From Acholeplasmataceae bacterium (GTDB lineage: Bacteria; Bacillota_I; Bacilli_A; Acholeplasmatales; Acholeplasmataceae), in the NCBI GenBank assembly GCA_007692425.1, contig RECG01000008.1, positions 17,287-81,286 of the forward strand: a DNA stretch of 64,000 bases, given 5' to 3'. Within the stretch, counting starts at the first letter, position 1. Each line of letters opens with the position of its first letter. Under the pieces are notes generated by a model. The model saw only the letters and a list, made by a program, of their open reading frames with translations. It was not told the DNA's origin and made no database searches. Below, piece by piece: positions 36,701 to 44,808 of the stretch. Position numbers and translations under genes: made by a program.

Positions 36701-37332
36701 ACCGCCAAACCCGGGAACACCAGGACAAACTGACCAAGAAACTGGAACTGATCAAGGTCACCCACCAGAAACACATGGCCATCAAGCAACGTCAGTTGAA
36801 AGCGACCGAAGACGACATCACTGAAAACAACCGCCAGCTGACCCAGGAACTGACCTTGCTCAACGACAACCAGACTGCGGTTGCCGCCCAGTATGAAAGC
36901 GAGCACCAGGTCAAGACCGGCCAGATGACAGACGCCTATGACAAGACACGTCATCACAACGAGGCCGCCTGGCAAGCATTGGTCAAGAACCTCGAATCAC
37001 TGCGTGAATCACTGGCCAACAAGAACCAGGTGTTATTAAACCGTTATGAAGCCCAGCATGAAAAGGTCGTCGCCGCCTTGAAACAAAAGGAAGAACAGCA
37101 TTTCCAATCCGAACAGAAAGCCAAGGAGACAAACGCGCTTCGTCACACCCAGGACGATGAGATGCTGGCCAGACTGGCCGACAAGCTTGAAGCCGAACTG
37201 AAAACCATGCATAACCATTACAAGCGGTATGTGCAGGAGACGACCAAGGCCCAGGCGCGGATGCTGAAAAAAGAAACGCGGATGCTGAAGAAGAGCCAGC
37301 GCTTCAAACTGAAGATGCTTGATCTGAACTGA
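33724..37332 (+). CDS. Giant coiled-coil protein, unknown
   Basis: A 1202-residue protein composed almost wholly of long charged helices rich in Lys, Glu, Gln and Leu. The first 75 residues are less regular (FEQDLKQQLGSDKKYLPVARR). Coiled-coil heptads then run from about 75 to 640. A more hydrophobic break follows at about 650-760 (including HLLHGQRLSFKNIVNDLYVL), and coiled coil resumes to the end. The tail is basic (KKETRMLKKSQRFKLKM). There is no Walker A, no LSGGQ signature and no hinge, so it is not SMC, RecN or SbcC. No signal peptide or membrane helix. It stands alone on the plus strand between ruvA and obgE with its own terminator. A structural or cytoskeletal rod, or a scaffold, is the best guess. 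GTG at 33721 is an alternative start. Confidence 0.85.
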   Translation: MVIQKFEYLKTFEQDLKQQLGSDKKYLPVARRWAALLRAVNPMINQTENTLKTLKEDADHDNLLLNRSYLEFVENSQRSFKVLLDKNQEEIEKSLERKQAKNHTLNQRYKEQLKQLDAKLEKAESTHQEGLHKAEMVLKRELAVIQKTMLQIRNTHQENTTAIEAEKKVTLDNLDARYASERKQLEEAYEVFKEDIAADRLVIQEEGQATAAANDETYLLIKNTYNELSIQFNKKISGLKKAHNRALAEIEKSFQAKHKPLEKDIEQIRRSYEDNKTKIETGHAQKIIDLNTAFEQQKESYEAKKARIIHESGEAVTLLNSKLSAYREGVIKDKLETSKAMRDEMKSIAPGPDRDRMNHQLTKKLNSFDNELNKQILRTQKDILVKQREMQRKLFQHDQEHLQKTNEWRLRHKLLEYSKKHEQNTLDMRYKLSMTVHQHRLKLLETDFAHHKDLLLLVHNNDALKLETQVYLAAAVQERDLNTLANDAHLDIAGVRHLEAELDHKLKQKALAHDHALALLKHKYDDDQQVLNITIQLEIEKEKMKRDYGLKEQELRLEMNQRIRDKTALMLEDALNQEEARLDTERTLLLIGLNHEQDLVREEAEREADKRRFLSNEGRFRMQQRLSNEKAGRFLKVYRLELELMQTQSETFMALMHLLHGQRLSFKNIVNDLYVLPSHPEDFKAVLNLINDLLEKLEISTLELITFYQTLDETFFKRKIDDLTSYKYMLKHEDMMNLFDTEIKKVQDQKAAMLDIINQMEGSMLMLQTNLEKEQAFIAQLLKINQGIKDQEIKSKDRSADIKENLKLISNHEHEVKRIQGERQRLEKEINARHRQIVPLNRALDKLDLRQQRAKSKLDLEKHREAAFFHRYLNKSQIIYKKLARSLKAHTRATTQAYRLLTNEVYVTDTFLAQITKTIDKADRQYETQLIGTQQALLDLMRAFYRQNEQEQRAIMQGFQASTHRLIKSLNHDYENTEKLHEAHAKEALLQKDRQTREHQDKLTKKLELIKVTHQKHMAIKQRQLKATEDDITENNRQLTQELTLLNDNQTAVAAQYESEHQVKTGQMTDAYDKTRHHNEAAWQALVKNLESLRESLANKNQVLLNRYEAQHEKVVAALKQKEEQHFQSEQKAKETNALRHTQDDEMLARLADKLEAELKTMHNHYKRYVQETTKAQARMLKKETRMLKKSQRFKLKMLDLN

Positions 37333-37342
37333 TGATCAACGA

Positions 37343-37379
37343 AAAGGCAAGCCCCTTTTGAAAGGGTTTGCCTTTTTAT
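37343..37379. terminator. Bidirectional terminator between the coiled-coil gene and obgE
   Basis: AAGGCAAGCCC and GGGTTTGCCTT pair around a 9-base loop, with A's before and TTTTTATT after. It overlaps the obgE stop codon. Confidence 0.82.
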
Positions 37380-38629
37380 TCAATGAATTCGAATTCATAC
37401 TCGAAAATGCGGATGACATCACCATGTCTGGCACCTTTCGCCCTGAGGGCCTCATCCACGCCCAGACCACGCAACTGCCTGGCAAAACGCTTGACTGCCT
37501 CGTCCTTGGTGAAATCGGTCCTTTCAAAAAGCAGTCTGAGTTTCTCGCCGGACAGTTCATAGATACCATCCTTGATCTCGACTGTGAAAGCAGGTCCCTC
37601 ATCTTCAAAACGGTAGATGGCTTCATCAGGTGCCGGCGGCTCGATCTTCGGCGCCTTTTGCAAGGCTTCAAGCAAGGTCCGCATGAGTGGCATGACATCC
37701 TTCTTTTGCGCGGCCGAGATGACATGGAGCGTGGTGTCACCAAGTTGACGACGCAAGGTTTCAAGTGTCTGATCGACACCAGGCAGGTCGATCTTGTTGG
37801 CGACCACGACCTGTGGTCGTTCAAGCAATGCCTCATCATACATCTCAAGTTCATGGTTGATGTCAAGATAGTCCTGATAAGGATCTTCCCGGCTCAAATC
37901 CAGCATATGCAAGAATACCCGGCAGCGCTCGATGTGACGCAAGAAACGGATGCCGAGTCCATGCCCCTGATGGGCATTCTCGATCAGTCCGGGCAGGTCT
38001 GCCATGACAAACGCGTCATCACCGATCTCGACCATGCCCAGATTAGGCTGGAGGGTCGTAAAGGGATAGTCTGCGATCTTTGGTCTGGCATTCGAGACGA
38101 CCGAGACGAGTGTTGACTTGCCGACGCTCGGATAACCGATGATGCCGACATCGGCCAGCACCTTGAGTTCGACCACTATCGTTCTTGATTCACCGGGATC
38201 GCCTTTTTCGGCGATGTTCGGTGCCGGATTTTTCGCGGTCGCGAACGCGATGTTCCCGCGTCCGCCCTTGCCGCCTTTGGCGACGACCAGTTCTTCACCA
38301 TGCCGGGTGACCTCGCCGATGACAGATTGCTTGCCTTCGGTATGGACAATGGTGCCCAAAGGCACCCTGACATATTCCTGGGGGGCGTTCTTGCCATGCA
38401 TGCCTTTTGACATGCCGTTGACGCCGGGCTTGGCCTTGATGTGGCGCCGGTAGCGCAAATCAAAAAGAGTCGACCTGCCTTCGTCACCGACAAAGATGAC
38501 CGCACCGCCATGTCCGCCGTTGCCGCCGGAAGGTCCGCCGAATTCAACGTACTTCTCACGCCTGAAAGAGGCCATGCCGTTGCCGCCCTTGCCACCTTGC
38601 ACATCGATTTTGATTTCGTCGACAAACAT
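37376..38629 (-). CDS. obgE: Ribosome-associated GTPase Obg
   Basis: A 417-residue Obg/CgtA. The N-terminal glycine-rich Obg fold (IDVQGGKGGNGMASFRREK) is followed by the G domain with G1 GYPSVGKSTL, switch DYPFTTL, G3 DLPGLIENAHQGHGLG and G4 ANKID. A C-terminal OCT domain of about 70 residues ends in RIFEYEFEFIE. Acts in 50S assembly and stress control. ATG at 38629 is preferred because GAGGTGG is then 7-8 bases away; 38632 is an alternative. The rpmA terminator ends about 24 bases upstream. Confidence 0.95.
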   Translation of the reverse strand: MFVDEIKIDVQGGKGGNGMASFRREKYVEFGGPSGGNGGHGGAVIFVGDEGRSTLFDLRYRRHIKAKPGVNGMSKGMHGKNAPQEYVRVPLGTIVHTEGKQSVIGEVTRHGEELVVAKGGKGGRGNIAFATAKNPAPNIAEKGDPGESRTIVVELKVLADVGIIGYPSVGKSTLVSVVSNARPKIADYPFTTLQPNLGMVEIGDDAFVMADLPGLIENAHQGHGLGIRFLRHIERCRVFLHMLDLSREDPYQDYLDINHELEMYDEALLERPQVVVANKIDLPGVDQTLETLRRQLGDTTLHVISAAQKKDVMPLMRTLLEALQKAPKIEPPAPDEAIYRFEDEGPAFTVEIKDGIYELSGEKLRLLFERTDFTKDEAVKRFARQLRGLGVDEALRAKGARHGDVIRIFEYEFEFIE

Positions 38630-38652
38630 CATCCCACCTCGTTTCCGGCGTC

Positions 38653-38678
38653 AAAAAAAGGATAACTGGGTTATCCTT
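38653..38678 (-). terminator. Terminator of rplU-prp-rpmA
   Basis: Minus strand AAGGATAAC-CCA-GTTATCCTT followed by T-run. It overlaps the rpmA stop codon. Confidence 0.82.
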
Positions 38679-38949
38679 CGTAAACGGACACTTGCGTGCG
38701 GTCCCTGCCTTTGCGCTCAAATTTGATGATGCCTGTGGCTGTGGCGAAAAGCGTGTCGTCTCCACCGCGTCTGACATTCTGGCCTGGATGGACCTTCGTG
38801 CCACGCTGGCGGTAGATGATCGAGCCGGCGGTTGCATATTGACCGTCTGAAAGTTTCGCGCCGAGACGCTTGGATTGGGAATCGCGACCGTTACGTGACG
38901 AACCCACACCTTTTTTTGATGCGAATAACTGTAAGTGTAATTGGAGCAT
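38671..38949 (-). CDS. rpmA: Ribosomal protein bL27 with Firmicute-type cleavable leader
   Basis: A 92-residue bL27: [21 protein letters not shown], then [15 protein letters not shown] and the tail. The N-terminus is MLQLHLQLF before ASKKG, the short extension that Prp removes in Firmicutes (usual cut in LxLQxFA/ASKKG). Start ATG with GGAGG at the end of the prp gene. Located at the peptidyl-transferase centre of the 50S subunit. Confidence 0.96.
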   Translation of the reverse strand: MLQLHLQLFASKKGVGSSRNGRDSQSKRLGAKLSDGQYATAGSIIYRQRGTKVHPGQNVRRGGDDTLFATATGIIKFERKGRDRTQVSVYEG

Positions 38950-38952
38950 TAG

Positions 38953-39267
38953 TTATTCCTCCTTTCGGTATCTGACAAAATCAGGATATTGTCTGTATAA
39001 ATCAATGAAGGCATGTTCCAGGTTTCTCAAAAGTCCGTCGACCACCGGATCGATGGTCTTGACCTTCAACTTGAAATGTCCTTCTTCCACGCTGGATACC
39101 ACCTTGGCATCCAATCCAAGTTGCTCAAGCGCATTGACCGTGATGATGATCGCGGTCGAGGCACCGGCACAGACGATGTCTTTGCCGTAAGCCTTTGCCT
39201 GGGCATGGCCGGTGACGGTGATCACATCGAGATGACCGTCCCGGTACGCAAATGTGGACTCGATCAT
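38953..39267 (-). CDS. prp: Ribosomal-processing cysteine protease Prp
   Basis: A 104-residue protease. The catalytic His is in VTGHAQAKAYGKDIVCAGAS with the Cys 12 residues after it, the YsxB/Prp signature. It cleaves the N-terminal extension of bL27, which is encoded immediately downstream. The gene sits between rplU and rpmA, the classical Firmicute order. Start ATG at 39267, 4 bases after the rplU stop. Confidence 0.92.
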   Translation of the reverse strand: MIESTFAYRDGHLDVITVTGHAQAKAYGKDIVCAGASTAIIITVNALEQLGLDAKVVSSVEEGHFKLKVKTIDPVVDGLLRNLEHAFIDLYRQYPDFVRYRKEE

Positions 39268-39271
39268 GGTC

Positions 39272-39580
39272 TTAAGCCAGGATCTGTTCGACCACAAGCT
39301 TGGTATAAGCCTGGCGATGGCCCTGCTTCTTGCGGTAGTTCTTCCGGCGCTTGTACTTGAAGACGATGATCTTCTTGCCACGGCCGTGCTTGATGACTTT
39401 GGCCACGACTTTGGCGCCGATGACATTAGGCGTGCCGATCAAGACCTTCTCGCCCCCGACCATCAACACGTCGTCAAATGTGAATGATTCACCTTCGGCG
39501 ACATCAAGCCGTTCGACATAGATTTCCTGGCCTTCGCTGACGCGCACCTGCTTACCGCCGGTCTGAATGACTGCGTACAT
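39272..39580 (-). CDS. rplU: Ribosomal protein bL21
   Basis: A 102-residue bL21, [17 protein letters not shown], with [21 protein letters not shown], the rRNA-binding motif. Start at 39580 with AAGGAGG upstream. First gene of rplU-prp-rpmA, transcribed from a consensus promoter through an 80-base leader. Confidence 0.96.
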   Translation of the reverse strand: MYAVIQTGGKQVRVSEGQEIYVERLDVAEGESFTFDDVLMVGGEKVLIGTPNVIGAKVVAKVIKHGRGKKIIVFKYKRRKNYRKKQGHRQAYTKLVVEQILA

Positions 39581-39662
39581 TGTTGCTTCCTCCTTTTTTT
39601 TGATTGAAGACACACTATCAAGGTAGCCGTCAGGCGTTTGAAACCTTTCCCATGTGGTACAA
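39581..39662 (-). promoter_or_regulatory. 5' leader of rplU
   Basis: An untranslated leader of about 80 bases between the predicted transcript start and rplU. It could be the L21 leader of Firmicutes, which binds L21, but I cannot recognise the consensus with confidence. Confidence 0.35.
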
Positions 39663-39668
39663 CAAAGA

Positions 39669-39697
39669 TATTTTAACGCAGTTAAGGGCAAATGTCA
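39669..39697 (-). promoter_or_regulatory. Consensus promoter of rplU-prp-rpmA
   Basis: Minus strand TTGACA (39697-39692), 17 bases, TAAAAT (39674-39669). Confidence 0.9.
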
Positions 39698-39747
39698 ATC
39701 AAATGATGTCACAAAACGCAAAAAGGACGTCAACCAGCCGGATCATC

Positions 39748-39777
39748 AAAAAAAACAACCGGACGGACCGGTTGTTT
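39748..39777 (-). terminator. Terminator of the nucleoside ABC operon
   Basis: Minus strand AAACAACCGG-TCCGT-CCGGTTGTTT followed by T-run, 8 bases after the permease stop. Confidence 0.9.
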
Positions 39778-39784
39778 GATTGGC

Positions 39785-40795
39785 TTAACGTTTGCCTTGG
39801 TCGTAGATCTGACCGAGCGCCTTCGGCGCACGACTCGTCTTCGAGAAGATGGCGAGCACGACCAGGGTGGCGACATAAGGTGTCATCCTGAAGAAGGTCG
39901 CCGGGATGCCGAGATCACGCAGGAAGGGAATATTGAGATAATACTGCCCAAGCACACGCATCAAGGCGAAGAATACGGCTGCCAACGCCACCATGTGCGG
40001 TTTCCAGTTACCGAAAATGAGCACGGCGATGGCCAGAAAGCCCAGTCCTTCAACGGTCGGTGCATACTCGGTTGACGTGCTGATCGTGTAAAAGACACCG
40101 CCGATACCGGCCAGCATGCCGGACACCGCGACCGCGAAAAAGCGGTAACGGTAGATATTGATGCCGAGCGAGTCGGCCGCATGCGGGTTTTCACCGCAGG
40201 CCCGCAGACGCAGACCGATGCGGGTCCGGTACATGATGATGATCGTTGCCGTCAAAATCAAGATCCCGACGATCAGGCCTAGATACATCTGCCTGAAAAA
40301 GATATCGCCAATGAAGGGGATGCGCCCCAGTCCCGGGAACTCCCGGATGATGAAACGCGACGTGTAACCGACTTGCGATCCGCCGGTCGGACGACCGTCC
40401 GGATGCGTCTGGGTCGTGCGCGCGACAAAGACGACAAACGAGACCGCCAGCAGATTAAGCGCGGTCGCACTGATGATCTGGTCTGATTTCATGTAGACCG
40501 AGGCGTAGCCATGCAACATGGCGAACGCACCACCAGTCAAGGCACCGACCAGCATGGCGATCAGATAGATGGCCTGCCGGTCCCAGCGGATGCCCCAGAG
40601 CATCATGTCCCAGGCGGTGTTGCGTTCGACGAACTGGACCGCCCAGATGCCGAAGAAACCGCCAAACAGCATCAAGCCTTCGAGCGCGATGTTGGTCACA
40701 CCGCTTCGTTCCGAAAACAAGCCTCCCAAGGCGACGATCATCAGGGGAACGGCGACCCGCAAGGTCGCCTGCATGACTTCGTAAAAGACGGTCAT
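39785..40795 (-). CDS. Nucleoside ABC transporter permease (second subunit)
   Basis: A 336-residue membrane protein of the BPD_transp_2 permease family with about nine helices. Features: GGLFSERSGVTNIALEGLMLFG, MKSDQIISATALNLLA and RACGENPHAADSLGIN, typical of the NupQ/YufQ type that imports purine or other nucleosides. Overlaps the other permease by ATGA. Last gene of BMP-ATPase-permease-permease. Confidence 0.92.
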   Translation of the reverse strand: MTVFYEVMQATLRVAVPLMIVALGGLFSERSGVTNIALEGLMLFGGFFGIWAVQFVERNTAWDMMLWGIRWDRQAIYLIAMLVGALTGGAFAMLHGYASVYMKSDQIISATALNLLAVSFVVFVARTTQTHPDGRPTGGSQVGYTSRFIIREFPGLGRIPFIGDIFFRQMYLGLIVGILILTATIIIMYRTRIGLRLRACGENPHAADSLGINIYRYRFFAVAVSGMLAGIGGVFYTISTSTEYAPTVEGLGFLAIAVLIFGNWKPHMVALAAVFFALMRVLGQYYLNIPFLRDLGIPATFFRMTPYVATLVVLAIFSKTSRAPKALGQIYDQGKR

Positions 40796-41976
40796 GACGA
40801 CACCTCCCCTTGTTTCTTCTCCTTACGGGCGGCGCGCCAGGCGGCGAAATCCTTGCGATAACGTCTGAAAATCAATTGCAGGGAAACCGAAATGGCCGTC
40901 GTGTAGATGATCACACCGATGATGATGTTGGCGATCTCGGGCACGAAATGCGGCTGCATGAAGACGCCACCTTGTTTGATGTGGCTTAAAAAGATGCCGG
41001 CGATGATCGCACCGATTGGCTCACCAAGGCCCAAGAGGGCGACGGAAATCCCTTCAAAGCCTTCCATGAACAAGGCGATCGTGGTCGGGATTGTTTTGCC
41101 GTAATTGGTATAAAGCACACCGCCGGCCATCCCGGCGATCGCCCCGGAAATGCCCATTGACAAGACGACATTGCGTTTCGTGTTCATGCCGGCGTACTTG
41201 CTTCCTTCCATCGAGAATCCGGAGGCCCGCAACTGGAAACCGAGCGTGGTCTTGTATAAGACGATATGGACGATGATGCCAAGCGCGACGGCAAACAAGA
41301 AACCGATGGTGAGCTGCGAGGTCGCTCCTAGAAAGCCCCTGAACAAATGGGGGATTTGCGCGGAGCGCTGGATGTTGCGTGAAGCACCCTGGGTGAACTC
41401 GTTCCAGATGTTCTGGATGATGAGATAGACCACGAGGTTGGCGGCAATCCAGTTGAGCATGATGGATGAGACAACCTCATGGACGTTGCGATACGCTTTC
41501 AACAGACCGGGGATGAGTCCCCAGACCATGCCGGCCAGGCAGGCAAAGAAAATCGCCACCATCCAATGCCAGGGTGCGGGAATGTTCCATAAGATACCGA
41601 TATGGGCGGTCACGTAGGCCGCCACCATCATTTGTCCTGACGCACCGATGTTGAACAAGCCGGTGCGAAAGGCAAAGACGACGGCGAGTCCGGTGAAGAT
41701 GATCGCGGTAGAATGATGAAGCATTGCCGAGAAGCCACGGATACCAAAAGAGAAACCACCCATCAAGAGACGGGAGAATCCCCAGATGGCGCGTTCCGGA
41801 TTGAAGATGAGCATGACGATGATGCCGGCGAACAGGCCGACCGCGACGGCGATCAGACTCGGCTGGATCTTGATGAATGCCCGTGTCAAACCACGGCGGA
41901 ACGCCTGCCTGACTTTCGGCATTGCGGTTTTGAATCCTTGCCAGACTTTCAGAAGCCATGTCTTCACTTTTTTCAT
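40792..41976 (-). CDS. Nucleoside ABC transporter permease (first subunit)
   Basis: A 394-residue permease of the NupP/YufP type with about ten helices. Features: SFGIRGFSAMLHHSTAIIF, FRTGLFNIGASGQMMVAAY, EVVSSIMLNWIAANLV and a C-terminal cytoplasmic tail rich in Arg and Lys (RRYRKDFAAWRAARKEKK). The family's coupling loop RASGFSMEGSKYAGMN is clear. Overlaps both neighbours by ATGA-type junctions. Confidence 0.92.
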   Translation of the reverse strand: MKKVKTWLLKVWQGFKTAMPKVRQAFRRGLTRAFIKIQPSLIAVAVGLFAGIIVMLIFNPERAIWGFSRLLMGGFSFGIRGFSAMLHHSTAIIFTGLAVVFAFRTGLFNIGASGQMMVAAYVTAHIGILWNIPAPWHWMVAIFFACLAGMVWGLIPGLLKAYRNVHEVVSSIMLNWIAANLVVYLIIQNIWNEFTQGASRNIQRSAQIPHLFRGFLGATSQLTIGFLFAVALGIIVHIVLYKTTLGFQLRASGFSMEGSKYAGMNTKRNVVLSMGISGAIAGMAGGVLYTNYGKTIPTTIALFMEGFEGISVALLGLGEPIGAIIAGIFLSHIKQGGVFMQPHFVPEIANIIIGVIIYTTAISVSLQLIFRRYRKDFAAWRAARKEKKQGEVSS

Positions 41977-43493
41977 GACGGCATGCTCCTTTTCTCGCCC
42001 AGCATATAGAGACCGAGTTCATTGACATCGGCGTCCTTGGCGAGGATATTGGCGACAATCTCCCCTTCATACATGACAAGAATCCGGTCGGAGATATCCA
42101 TGATCTCGTCAATCTCAAAGGAGACCATTAAAATGGCTTTTTGTTTTTTTCGTTCATCCAAGAGTTGCTTGTGGATCATTTCGATGGCACCGACATCAAG
42201 ACCGCGGGTCGGCTGCATGGCAATCAGAAACTGATGCGGTTTCTGGATCTCACGGGCCAGAATCGCTTTCTGCTGGTTGCCACCGCTCATGCTGCGGACC
42301 ATGGTTGTCGCGCCTTGCTCGGAACGGATGTCAAATCGTTCGATCTGTTTGTTGGCATGCTGATAAATCGCATCCATGTCTAAAAAGAAACGACGTTGGA
42401 ACTTGGGTGTGTAATAGTTTTGCAAAATCAGGTTGCTTTGCAAATCAAAATCAAGGATCAAGCCATGCTTCTGCCGGTCTTCCGGGATATGGGCCAGTCC
42501 CATCTCATACTTTTGACGGATTGACATCCTGGTGATGTTGTCATGGCCGAGCCAGATGTCGCCCGTCTGCATCGGACGAAGTCCGGTGATCGCCTGGATC
42601 AACTCGGTCTGTCCGTTGCCGTCGACACCGGCGATGCCGACGATTTCACCGGCCTTGACTTCGAAACTGACATCGTTGACAACCGTTTTACCCCAAGTCT
42701 GGACACTGATGTTGTCCGCCTTGAACACCACGTCGCCCGTTTTGACATCAGGCTTGTCGACGGTGAATAAAACCGCCCGGCCGACCATCATCTCGGCCAT
42801 CTGCTTGATGCTGACATCCTTGACATCAAAGGTGTTGATCAGCTTGCCGCGCCTGAGCACGGTGCAGCGATCAGCCACTTCCTTGATTTCGTGGAGTTTG
42901 TGGGTGATGACGACGATTGTCTTGCCTTCCTTGGCAAAACTCTTCATGATCTGGATCAGTTCCTTGACTTCCTGTGGTGTCAGGACGGCCGTCGGTTCGT
43001 CAAAGATGAGCATGTTGCTGTCACGATACAACATCTTTAAAATTTCGACGCGTTGTTGCATGCCGACCGAGATGTCACGAATGGTCGCGTCCAGATCAAC
43101 CTTGAGATGATAACGGTTGATCAGGTCATTGATTTTCTTGCGTGCCTGTTTGTCGGACAAGATGCCATAACGGGTGTCCTCTTGTCCCAACATGATGTTT
43201 TGAATGACCGTGAAGGCCTCGACCAGTTTGAAGTGCTGATGCACCATGCCGATCCCGAGACGGTTGGCATCGTTGGGATTGTTGATCTCGACTTTTTGGC
43301 CGTCGAAAAGAATCTCCCCTTCTTCAGCCTTGTAAAGGCCGAAAAGGATCGACATCAAAGTCGATTTCCCAGCGCCGTTTTCACCCAGGATGCCATGGAT
43401 TTCACCAGGTTTGACACCCAGTGTGATGTTGTCGTTGGCGACCAGGGTGCCGAACACCTTGGTGATGTTTTTCATTTCGACTTTATAGGTCAT
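41973..43493 (-). CDS. Nucleoside ABC transporter ATP-binding protein (tandem ATPase)
   Basis: A 506-residue protein with two ABC domains. Domain 1 has Walker A GENGAGKST, a degenerate signature region (DISVGMQQRVEIL), and Walker B LIFDEPTAVL. Domain 2 has GVDGNGQTE in place of a normal Walker A, signature SGGNQQKAILARE, and a Walker B in which the usual acidic pair reads QPTRGLD. Degenerate second domains are normal in RbsA/YufO-type proteins. Start at 43493 with GGAGG 6 bases upstream. Confidence 0.93.
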   Translation of the reverse strand: MTYKVEMKNITKVFGTLVANDNITLGVKPGEIHGILGENGAGKSTLMSILFGLYKAEEGEILFDGQKVEINNPNDANRLGIGMVHQHFKLVEAFTVIQNIMLGQEDTRYGILSDKQARKKINDLINRYHLKVDLDATIRDISVGMQQRVEILKMLYRDSNMLIFDEPTAVLTPQEVKELIQIMKSFAKEGKTIVVITHKLHEIKEVADRCTVLRRGKLINTFDVKDVSIKQMAEMMVGRAVLFTVDKPDVKTGDVVFKADNISVQTWGKTVVNDVSFEVKAGEIVGIAGVDGNGQTELIQAITGLRPMQTGDIWLGHDNITRMSIRQKYEMGLAHIPEDRQKHGLILDFDLQSNLILQNYYTPKFQRRFFLDMDAIYQHANKQIERFDIRSEQGATTMVRSMSGGNQQKAILAREIQKPHQFLIAMQPTRGLDVGAIEMIHKQLLDERKKQKAILMVSFEIDEIMDISDRILVMYEGEIVANILAKDADVNELGLYMLGEKRSMPS

Positions 43494-43515
43494 ACGTCGC
43501 CTCCAATCATCATAC

Positions 43516-43542
43516 AAAGAAGGGGAAACGATTTGTTTCCCC
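43516..43542 (-). terminator. Weak hairpin between bmpA and the ATPase gene
   Basis: Minus strand GGGGAAAC-AAATC-GTTTCCCC followed by TTCTTTG. Probably a partial terminator letting the binding protein be made in excess. Confidence 0.6.
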
Positions 43543-43578
43543 ATTCTCTGTCAATGTGTGTGTCTTGGACTCAAATCA

Positions 43579-44676
43579 TTAACTGCCTCCGGCTTTGGCA
43601 ATCAAGCCGGCAGGCACATCATAGCCCAGGGCGATGATGTAAGCTTCCAACTCAGCTGGAGAAATCGGTGCAGTGACATCGCCAGCGGCCAATTCCGCAA
43701 AAATGGCATCGTAATCGGCACGTGTGAAGTTATCAAAACGGTCAAAGGAATCAGGACCGGTCGGCAGGCCGACACCGTCTTCAGCGGCGCCGAGGAAAAT
43801 CGACTGACCACCGACAAAGGTGCCGTCAAAAATCTGCTCAAGTGCGGTCTGGACTGCGACACCAAGTGCCTTCAAAGCGGATGTGATGACAGTATCGCTT
43901 TGTTCACCCTGGTCGATATCAACACCGATGACCCACTTGTCAACTTCTTCAGCAGCCAGCATGACGGAGTTACCGGCACCACCGGCGGCGGCATGGATCA
44001 CTTCGACACCACGGCCATACATGGCAGCGGCGGCAGCCTGGTTGTCAGGCGTCGGGGCAAAGTTGCCAAAATACAAGTAGTTGTCGGCTTCAAACTCGAA
44101 CTCTTCGAGGTCAAGGACGCTGGCGGCATAATAAGCACCACCGACAAAACCAACACCGAAACGAACGACAGCAGGAACTGCCATACCACCCGTGAAACCA
44201 AGGCTTGTAAAGCCTTCCATCACAGCGGCATAACCAGCCAGCCAGCCGGACTCATGCTCGTTAAAGAAAATCGAGAGCGTGTTGTCTTCAATGTCCGGAA
44301 CCCAGTCGCCGGCATGCGGTGCGCCGTCAATCAGGATGAAATAGACATCGGGATATACGGATTGGACCTGATGAATGGCTTCCTCGAAAAGGAATCCGGG
44401 GCAGACGATGATGTTATAGCCCTGGCCAATCGCAAACTCAATGGTGTCGACATAGTCCGCGGTGGAAACAGCGGCAGGTTGGAAATAGTCATGAACAATG
44501 TCATTGGCAGTCGCGTATTCCACGATGCCTTCCCATGTGCCTTGGTTGAATGACTTGTCATCAATGTCACCGACATCGGTGATCATGGCAATCTTCATTT
44601 CTTCCACTTGTTCGACACAAGCGAAAAACATGAAGGCAAAGACAAACAATACAGCAATTAACAGGCCTTTCTTCAT
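43579..44676 (-). CDS. BMP/PnrA-family nucleoside-binding lipoprotein
   Basis: A 365-residue lipoprotein. The signal peptide is MKKGLLIAVLFVFAFMFFAC with lipid-anchored C20. The BMP fold follows: MITDVGDIDDKSFNQGTWEGI, GQGYNIIVCPGFLFEEAI, HEAAAGGAGN-type loop (VIHAAAGGAGNSVMLAAEEV), and GVDIDQGEQSDTVITSALK. These match PnrA/BmpA proteins that bind purine nucleosides outside the membrane. First gene of the transporter operon; start with AGGAGGAGAGA upstream. Confidence 0.94.
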   Translation of the reverse strand: MKKGLLIAVLFVFAFMFFACVEQVEEMKIAMITDVGDIDDKSFNQGTWEGIVEYATANDIVHDYFQPAAVSTADYVDTIEFAIGQGYNIIVCPGFLFEEAIHQVQSVYPDVYFILIDGAPHAGDWVPDIEDNTLSIFFNEHESGWLAGYAAVMEGFTSLGFTGGMAVPAVVRFGVGFVGGAYYAASVLDLEEFEFEADNYLYFGNFAPTPDNQAAAAAMYGRGVEVIHAAAGGAGNSVMLAAEEVDKWVIGVDIDQGEQSDTVITSALKALGVAVQTALEQIFDGTFVGGQSIFLGAAEDGVGLPTGPDSFDRFDNFTRADYDAIFAELAAGDVTAPISPAELEAYIIALGYDVPAGLIAKAGGS

Positions 44677-44716
44677 TCTCTCCTCCTATTTTATAGGCTT
44701 CGCCTAATTTATCTTT

Positions 44717-44745
44717 ATTTTATACGAAAACATCTTAAATATCAA
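44717..44745 (-). promoter_or_regulatory. Promoter of the nucleoside transporter operon
   Basis: Minus strand TTGATA (44745-44740), 17 bases, TAAAAT (44722-44717). A small hairpin TAGGC-GAA-GCCTA follows, just before the ribosome binding site. No purine riboswitch core was seen. Confidence 0.75.
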
Positions 44746-44808
44746 CCTTTAATGACGAATTCGCATGGTGCGAACATGACCGACCTTGGTGGAATCGGTT
44801 GATAAAGG

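Noticed and set aside
33724..37332. SMC, SbcC or RecN ATPase
   Set aside because: The protein has no Walker A at the N-terminus, no signature or Walker B at the C-terminus and no hinge domain.
44677..44745. Purine riboswitch before the nucleoside transporter operon
   Set aside because: The transporter context suggested one, but no conserved riboswitch core or loop-loop pair is visible, only a small hairpin before the ribosome binding site.
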